Assembly (NCBI RefSeq): GCF_900220975.1
Contig: NZ_OBQD01000023.1
Location: forward strand, 1 to 64,000
Reading direction: 5' to 3'
Length of the DNA: 64,000 nt
Origin: Rhizobium subbaraonis
Lineage (GTDB): Bacteria > Pseudomonadota > Alphaproteobacteria > Rhizobiales > Rhizobiaceae
Shown: positions 60,615 through 64,000 of the stretch, piece by piece
Layout: each line of letters starts with the position of its first letter
How positions within the stretch are numbered: the first letter of the stretch is position 1
Translations under genes and position numbers: made by a program
Notes under the pieces: generated by a model
Databases searched by the model: none
Told to the model about the DNA's origin: nothing
What the model saw: only the letters and a program-made list of their open reading frames with translations

Positions 60615-60805
60615 GACACTTCCCCAATCGGCAGGCCTTTGTCGAAGCCCTCGTCGAACTGTTTGAGGAGCACGGCGTCCGCATCGTCCAGCGCGACAGC
60701 GAAAGGTTCGCGCTCTTCCTGGACGATGACCCTTGCGCCCCCATGCCAGTGGCGAGCGTGTCCATCGACATGTTCGCCGCCACTCTCGAAAGGAAGCTGT
60801 CATGA
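60611..60805 (+). CDS. Small prophage protein (64 aa)
   Basis: A 64-residue protein (FPNRQAFVEALVELFEEHGVRIV, VSIDMFAATLERKL) overlapping both neighbours by 4 bases. No family recognised. Confidence 0.65.
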   Translation: MRHFPNRQAFVEALVELFEEHGVRIVQRDSERFALFLDDDPCAPMPVASVSIDMFAATLERKLS

Positions 60806-61440
60806 CCTCCGCGATCGCCGCCATCCACACCGGTTGCAAGCAGCTCGGCATCGACGAAGACGGTCGTCGCGCTATTTATGAGCGCGTCACCGGCAAGCCC
60901 AGCCTCACGCTGATGTCTTCGACCGAAAAGGACGCCGTCGTCACCGAGCTGCGCCGCCTCGGCTTCAGCACGGCCGATCGTCGCCCAGGCGGCCGTCGCC
61001 AGCTCACAGGCAAATACGCGAAGAAGCTGCAGGCGCTGTGGATCGCCGCGTGGAACCTTGGAGTTGTTCCAGACGCTGACGATGCGGCGCTCATCGGCTT
61101 CGTTAAACGCCAGACACCGGTGGACGATGTGCGCTTCGTCCACCATTGGGAAGACGCTCGCGCCGTCATCGAAGCTATCAAAGCGCGCATGAAGCGCGAT
61201 GCACGCGTCGACTGGAGCAACGATCGCACCGGCACGCCCTGGGCGAACCTCGATGCCTTCAAGATAGCTTCTGCACAATGGGCGATCCTTTGCCCCAACG
61301 GCGCATCCGACTTCTGGCCCGTCGTTACCGATCTCATCGACCGGGATGAAACTCACCGCAATCTGACCAGCGCTGAGTGGATCACGGTCATGAACGAACT
61401 CGGCAAGCGCGTACGCGCCGCCAGGAAGGCGGGCAAGTGA
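60802..61440 (+). CDS. GemA/gp16-like regulatory protein (DUF1018)
   Basis: A 212-residue protein matching Mu GemA (gp16): IHTGCKQLGIDEDGRRAIYERVTGKPSLTLMSSTEKDAVVTELRRLGF followed by QLTGKYAKKLQALWIAAWNLGVV. GemA modulates host transcription and DNA topology during Mu development. ATG 60802 overlaps the previous stop; an earlier frame from 60733 is ignored. Confidence 0.88.
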   Translation: MTSAIAAIHTGCKQLGIDEDGRRAIYERVTGKPSLTLMSSTEKDAVVTELRRLGFSTADRRPGGRRQLTGKYAKKLQALWIAAWNLGVVPDADDAALIGFVKRQTPVDDVRFVHHWEDARAVIEAIKARMKRDARVDWSNDRTGTPWANLDAFKIASAQWAILCPNGASDFWPVVTDLIDRDETHRNLTSAEWITVMNELGKRVRAARKAGK

Positions 61441-61673
61441 TGAATTCCGAAGAGCAGCTCCAGCGGATCGGCGAAGTCCTCACAACCGCCTTGCAGCACA
61501 AGCGGGAAATGATCGCGGCATCCGAGCGGCAGCGAATTGCCGAGTGCCCACGTTGCGGGGGTAGCCTACGGTTCGCGCTGGTTGGTCCCAAAAACCATCT
61601 TCGCATGTTCTGCCGCGGCAACCCCACCGACCCTGAAAACATGCCGCATTGCGGCATGAGCCTGATCGAGTAG
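61440..61673 (+). CDS. Small zinc-ribbon prophage protein (77 aa)
   Basis: A 77-residue protein with a four-cysteine ribbon: C36-P-R-C39, C58 and C71, after an N-terminal helix (EEQLQRIGEVLTTALQHKREM). Probably binds zinc and nucleic acid. ATG 61440 shares a base with the GemA stop. Confidence 0.7.
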   Translation: MNSEEQLQRIGEVLTTALQHKREMIAASERQRIAECPRCGGSLRFALVGPKNHLRMFCRGNPTDPENMPHCGMSLIE

Positions 61674-61677
61674 CCGG

Positions 61678-62427
61678 ATGAACGCGCTCACGTCCTCGGC
61701 GGTAATGGCCCAGCGCTCGCATCCTCGCGGGTCGCTGGACTATTTCCCGACGCCGCCATGGGCGACGCGCGCACCGATCAACGAGGTGCTGCGCCCATAC
61801 GGCATCGACACAAAGACCAAGCGTGTGCGCGACCCTGCAGCCGGCGGCGGCCACATGGTTGCAGCGCTGCGGGAATCCTTCGGCGCCGTTGACCTGTCCG
61901 ACGTGCACGATTGGGGCATCAATCCCGAGATCCGCGACTTCACATTCGAGACCCGCGAGACGCTTCTCGCCGATGGTCACCAGCTGCCAGACTGGATTTT
62001 CTGCAACCCACCATTTCAGATCGCGTCCACCTTCCTTGAGCGCGCCCTATCGATCGCGACGGAAGGCGTTGCCTTCCTCTGCCGTCTCGGCTGGATCACC
62101 GGCCAGGAGCGGCACGACACCATTTTCGGGCCGTGCCCGCCCCGGTTCTTCTGCCCCTTTGCCGAACGCGTCCCTATGATCGAGGGCGTTTGGGATCCGG
62201 AGGCAAGCAGCGCCACGGATTACGCCTGGTACATCTGGCTGCTCGACGAAGAGCACGCCGGCCGCACCGAGGTCTGGCACCTGCCGCCGGGCATGGAAGA
62301 CCGCTACACCCGCGACGCCGATCGCGCGCTTGCCACGCCGGGCGAAGCCGCCCGCCGCGCCGCCGAGCGCAAGAAGAAAAATGCATCAGAGAATGAAACG
62401 CCCACGCTATTCGAGGTGTCGATATGA
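61678..62427 (+). CDS. Phage DNA N-methyltransferase (NPPF)
   Basis: A 249-residue class I methyltransferase. YFPTPPWATR and RDPAAGGGHMVAALRE form the SAM-binding start, and N110-P-P-F113 is the catalytic motif of adenine-N6 (or cytosine-N4) DNA methyltransferases. The C-terminal part is Lys/Arg-rich. No restriction endonuclease accompanies it, so it is an orphan modification enzyme, probably for evading host restriction or timing replication, as with Mu Mom/Dam-type functions. Confidence 0.82.
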   Translation: MNALTSSAVMAQRSHPRGSLDYFPTPPWATRAPINEVLRPYGIDTKTKRVRDPAAGGGHMVAALRESFGAVDLSDVHDWGINPEIRDFTFETRETLLADGHQLPDWIFCNPPFQIASTFLERALSIATEGVAFLCRLGWITGQERHDTIFGPCPPRFFCPFAERVPMIEGVWDPEASSATDYAWYIWLLDEEHAGRTEVWHLPPGMEDRYTRDADRALATPGEAARRAAERKKKNASENETPTLFEVSI

Positions 62428-62636
62428 CCAGCCGAATGCATGCCGCCGTTTGCCTGCCTCTCTTCGATCGCTCCGAGCTGGACCGGGTTCGAGCCCAGCG
62501 TGAAGAGCTTTTGAAGCGCCTTCAAAAGGGCGGCCGTGACGCCCGCTCCCGCATTCGCATGGAACAGCGGGTTATCAATCTGACAGCCGAACAAGTGCGC
62601 CTCGAGTCCAAGCTTGGCATCTGGAGGCCGCAGTGA
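62424..62636 (+). CDS. Small basic prophage protein (70 aa)
   Basis: A 70-residue helical protein (ELDRVRAQREELLKRLQKGGRDARSRIRMEQRVINL), overlapping both neighbours by 4 bases. Function unknown. Confidence 0.65.
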   Translation: MTSRMHAAVCLPLFDRSELDRVRAQREELLKRLQKGGRDARSRIRMEQRVINLTAEQVRLESKLGIWRPQ

Positions 62637-63052
62637 CCAACGCTGCCCAGGCCGATCGCGCATGGATGACGCCCCTTCTCAACCGCATCGCCGACGTTGC
62701 GGGTGAACGGGCGGCACTTATCCTCGGCACCGAAAAGGCCGGGCAGCAGATCTATATCCCGGTCAAGGTCGATAGCGACCATTGGCTGGCCGGCCTGATC
62801 AGCTACGAAAGCGCACTGGCCCTCGTTGGCGTTTTCGGCGGAAACAACATCACCATTCCGCCCGTCATGGCAGGCGACAAGCGTCGTCGCGCAAGAGCGC
62901 TTGCCGATCTGATCGCCAGAGGGTATTCCATTAACAAGATCGTCTCTCTCACCGGCGTGGCCCGTTCCACCGTGATCGAGCATCGGGCCAGAAACCCCAA
63001 GGCGATCGCCAATCTCCTCGACGAAGACGACGACCAGGGCAAACTGCTCTAG
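62633..63052 (+). CDS. Mor/C-like middle transcription activator
   Basis: A 139-residue protein with the Mor-type order: a helical N-terminus, IYIPVKV and ITIPPVM beta segments, then an HTH (ARALADLIARGYSINKIVSLTGVARSTVIEHRAR). Mu Mor/C activates middle and late promoters. It is the last gene of the overlapping early block; the 79-base gap and endolysin gene follow, consistent with a transcription switch here. Confidence 0.7.
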   Translation: MTNAAQADRAWMTPLLNRIADVAGERAALILGTEKAGQQIYIPVKVDSDHWLAGLISYESALALVGVFGGNNITIPPVMAGDKRRRARALADLIARGYSINKIVSLTGVARSTVIEHRARNPKAIANLLDEDDDQGKLL

Positions 63053-63100
63053 CTAGTCCGATTTCGGTCTAGTGATCGCGGTAACGTAACAGCCCACTGT

Positions 63101-63123
63101 CCCTTCAAGTTCATCTTGAAGGG
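63101..63123 (+). promoter_or_regulatory. Hairpin sequestering the endolysin ribosome site
   Basis: Perfect 9-bp stem CCCTTCAAG / CTTGAAGGG (63101-63109 with 63115-63123). The right arm contains GAAGGG, the ribosome site of the endolysin start at 63132. Folding would block translation until opened. Confidence 0.55.
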
Positions 63124-63131
63124 TTCCTTCC

Positions 63132-63959
63132 ATGCTCACCTCCCGTATCACCGCTTCGACGCTGAAGGCGATTGCGCCAATCGCGCCGAAGCTGAAGGCG
63201 GCCGCGCAAGCCGACATCATCCAGAAGTTCGGCGATCTGTTGCCAAGCCTGCTGCCCGTTGCGGATATTTCGAGTGCGTTACGCGTGTCGCACTTCCTCG
63301 CCCAGGTCGCCCATGAGAGCGACGGTTTCTGCACGCTCGAAGAGTATGCCTCCGGAGCCGCCTATGAAGGGCGCGCCGATCTCGGCAACACCCAGACCGG
63401 CGACGGAAAGCGATTTAAGGGCAGAGGCCCGATCCAGCTGACCGGCCGTGCCAACTACCGCGCGTTCACGATCTGGATGCGCGCCCGCGCGCCCAAGGCT
63501 CCGGACTTCGAAACGTCCCCCGAACTGGTCGCCACATGGCCGTGGGCCGGCTGGGCAGTGATCTTCTTCTGGCAGACCAAGAAGCTCAATGCAGTCGCCG
63601 ATCGCGACGACCTGGTCGCCGTGACGAAGATCATCAACGGCGGGAGGAACGGCCTCGACGATCGCGCCCGCTTTCTTGCCCGGGCAAAGCCCGTCATCCA
63701 GACCCTCGTCGCCGATGCGCTTTCGGCAGAACAGGACTTCCCGGTCCTGCGGCGCGGGATGAGGGGCGAGCCGGTCGACCGCCTTCAGAGCGCGCTGCGC
63801 AGCGCCGGCTTCTACTTCCTCACGATCGACGGCGATTTCGGGCCGGGCACCGAAGGCGCCCTGATGGGCTTCCAGCGTGCGAACGGTCTCGTCGTTGATG
63901 GCATCTTCGGCAGCAAGTCCTTTGCCGCCCTCCAGCCCTACTTCGGAGAACAGGCATGA
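63132..63959 (+). CDS. Phage endolysin: GH19-like lytic domain plus peptidoglycan-binding domain
   Basis: A 275-residue cell-wall hydrolase. The GH19 chitinase/lysozyme domain (1-195) has FLAQVAHESDGFCTLEEY with catalytic E62, and FKGRGPIQLTGRANYRAF. The C-terminal PG_binding_1 domain (about 200-272) has LRRGMRGEPVDRLQSALRSAGFY and DGDFGPGTEGALMGFQ. No signal peptide, so release needs a holin, probably the next gene. ATG 63132 follows GAAGGG and opens the late lysis module. Confidence 0.92.
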   Translation: MLTSRITASTLKAIAPIAPKLKAAAQADIIQKFGDLLPSLLPVADISSALRVSHFLAQVAHESDGFCTLEEYASGAAYEGRADLGNTQTGDGKRFKGRGPIQLTGRANYRAFTIWMRARAPKAPDFETSPELVATWPWAGWAVIFFWQTKKLNAVADRDDLVAVTKIINGGRNGLDDRARFLARAKPVIQTLVADALSAEQDFPVLRRGMRGEPVDRLQSALRSAGFYFLTIDGDFGPGTEGALMGFQRANGLVVDGIFGSKSFAALQPYFGEQA

Positions 63960-64000
63960 GCCTCCTTATCGGCACCCTCACCGGCATCGCAGCCAAAGTC
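63956..64000 (+). CDS. Start of next lysis-module gene (partial, holin-like position)
   Basis: ATG 63956 overlaps the endolysin stop as ATGA. Only 15 codons are visible (MSLLIGTLTGIAAKV), hydrophobic at the start. Position suggests a holin or phage lysis accessory protein; the window ends before this can be tested. Confidence 0.55.
   Translation, partial: MSLLIGTLTGIAAKV

Larger units (their letters stand above)
50980..64000 (+). mobile_element. Mu-like transposable prophage, left part
   Basis: Gene order and families are those of Mu: repressor on the minus strand, Ner-like regulator, MuA transposase, MuB ATPase, DUF3164, GemA, Mor-like activator and endolysin, all on the plus strand and mostly overlapping by 1-4 bases. 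The exact left end is not determined; it should lie between about 50960 and 51124. Head, tail and right-end genes lie beyond 64000. Confidence 0.9.

Noticed and set aside
1-64000. tRNA, rRNA or CRISPR arrays
   Set aside because: No cloverleaf-like tRNA segment, rRNA stretch or regularly spaced short repeat array was noticed on reading; a covariance-model search would be needed to exclude a diverged small RNA.

Overview
The window looks like a GC-rich alphaproteobacterial chromosome or megaplasmid, most likely Rhizobiaceae (Sinorhizobium/Ensifer/Rhizobium/Shinella type). Supporting signs are an ExoY/ExoF/ExoQ/ExoP-like exopolysaccharide operon, a DUF3008 gene, rhizobial-style small hypothetical genes, strongly GC-biased third codon positions and a perfect CtrA-type box. 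No rRNA, tRNA or CRISPR array was found.

Layout. 1-1752 (-): N-terminal 584 residues of a secreted protein joining a HasA-hemophore-like domain, an RTX segment and cadherin-like repeats. 2718-7075 (+): RND efflux adaptor and pump. 7350-16094: divergent GntR/FCD regulator, polyamine-type ABC importer (potA-potB-potC-potD order) and three hydrolases ending in N-carbamoylputrescine amidase. 16111-25200 (-): seven tightly coupled exopolysaccharide genes, including a flippase fused to a GH16 glycanase; a LuxR-type regulator with a degenerate receiver lies divergently upstream. 26615-33534: a PrmC/HemK-like methyltransferase divergent from a five-gene operon (asparagine synthase, acyl carrier protein, AMP-dependent ligase, NAD-synthase-like amidase, Cys-nucleophile thioesterase-like protein). 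I see this operon as the best candidate for an undescribed biosynthetic system. 33624-38346: GreA-like factor, an acylphosphatase-like/ATP-grasp fusion, several small genes including a 26-residue membrane peptide, and two decayed genes. 38347-47935: catabolic island with TetR, amino-acid-type permease, dimethylformamidase-like enzyme, cupin, a tandem CoA-transferase, a GMC oxidoreductase and LysR. 48119-49632: Lrp regulator and DMT exporter. 49650-50167: remnants of an insertion sequence and a tyrosine recombinase.

From about 51 kb to the right edge lies a Mu-like transposable prophage in canonical order: repressor (-), divergent operators, Ner-like regulator, ParB-like protein, MuA transposase with an intact DDE triad, MuB ATPase, DUF3164, a run of small early genes with a Gp37/Gp68 (DUF5131) protein and a DNA methyltransferase, GemA (gp16), a Mor-like activator, a GH19/peptidoglycan-binding endolysin and the first codons of the next gene. 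The right end is outside the window. No frameshift was seen in the key genes, so the prophage may be functional.

Function calls rest on motif and domain recognition by eye. Start codons were moved from the longest frame where a Shine-Dalgarno sequence, a stop-start overlap or family length argued for it; each case is noted.
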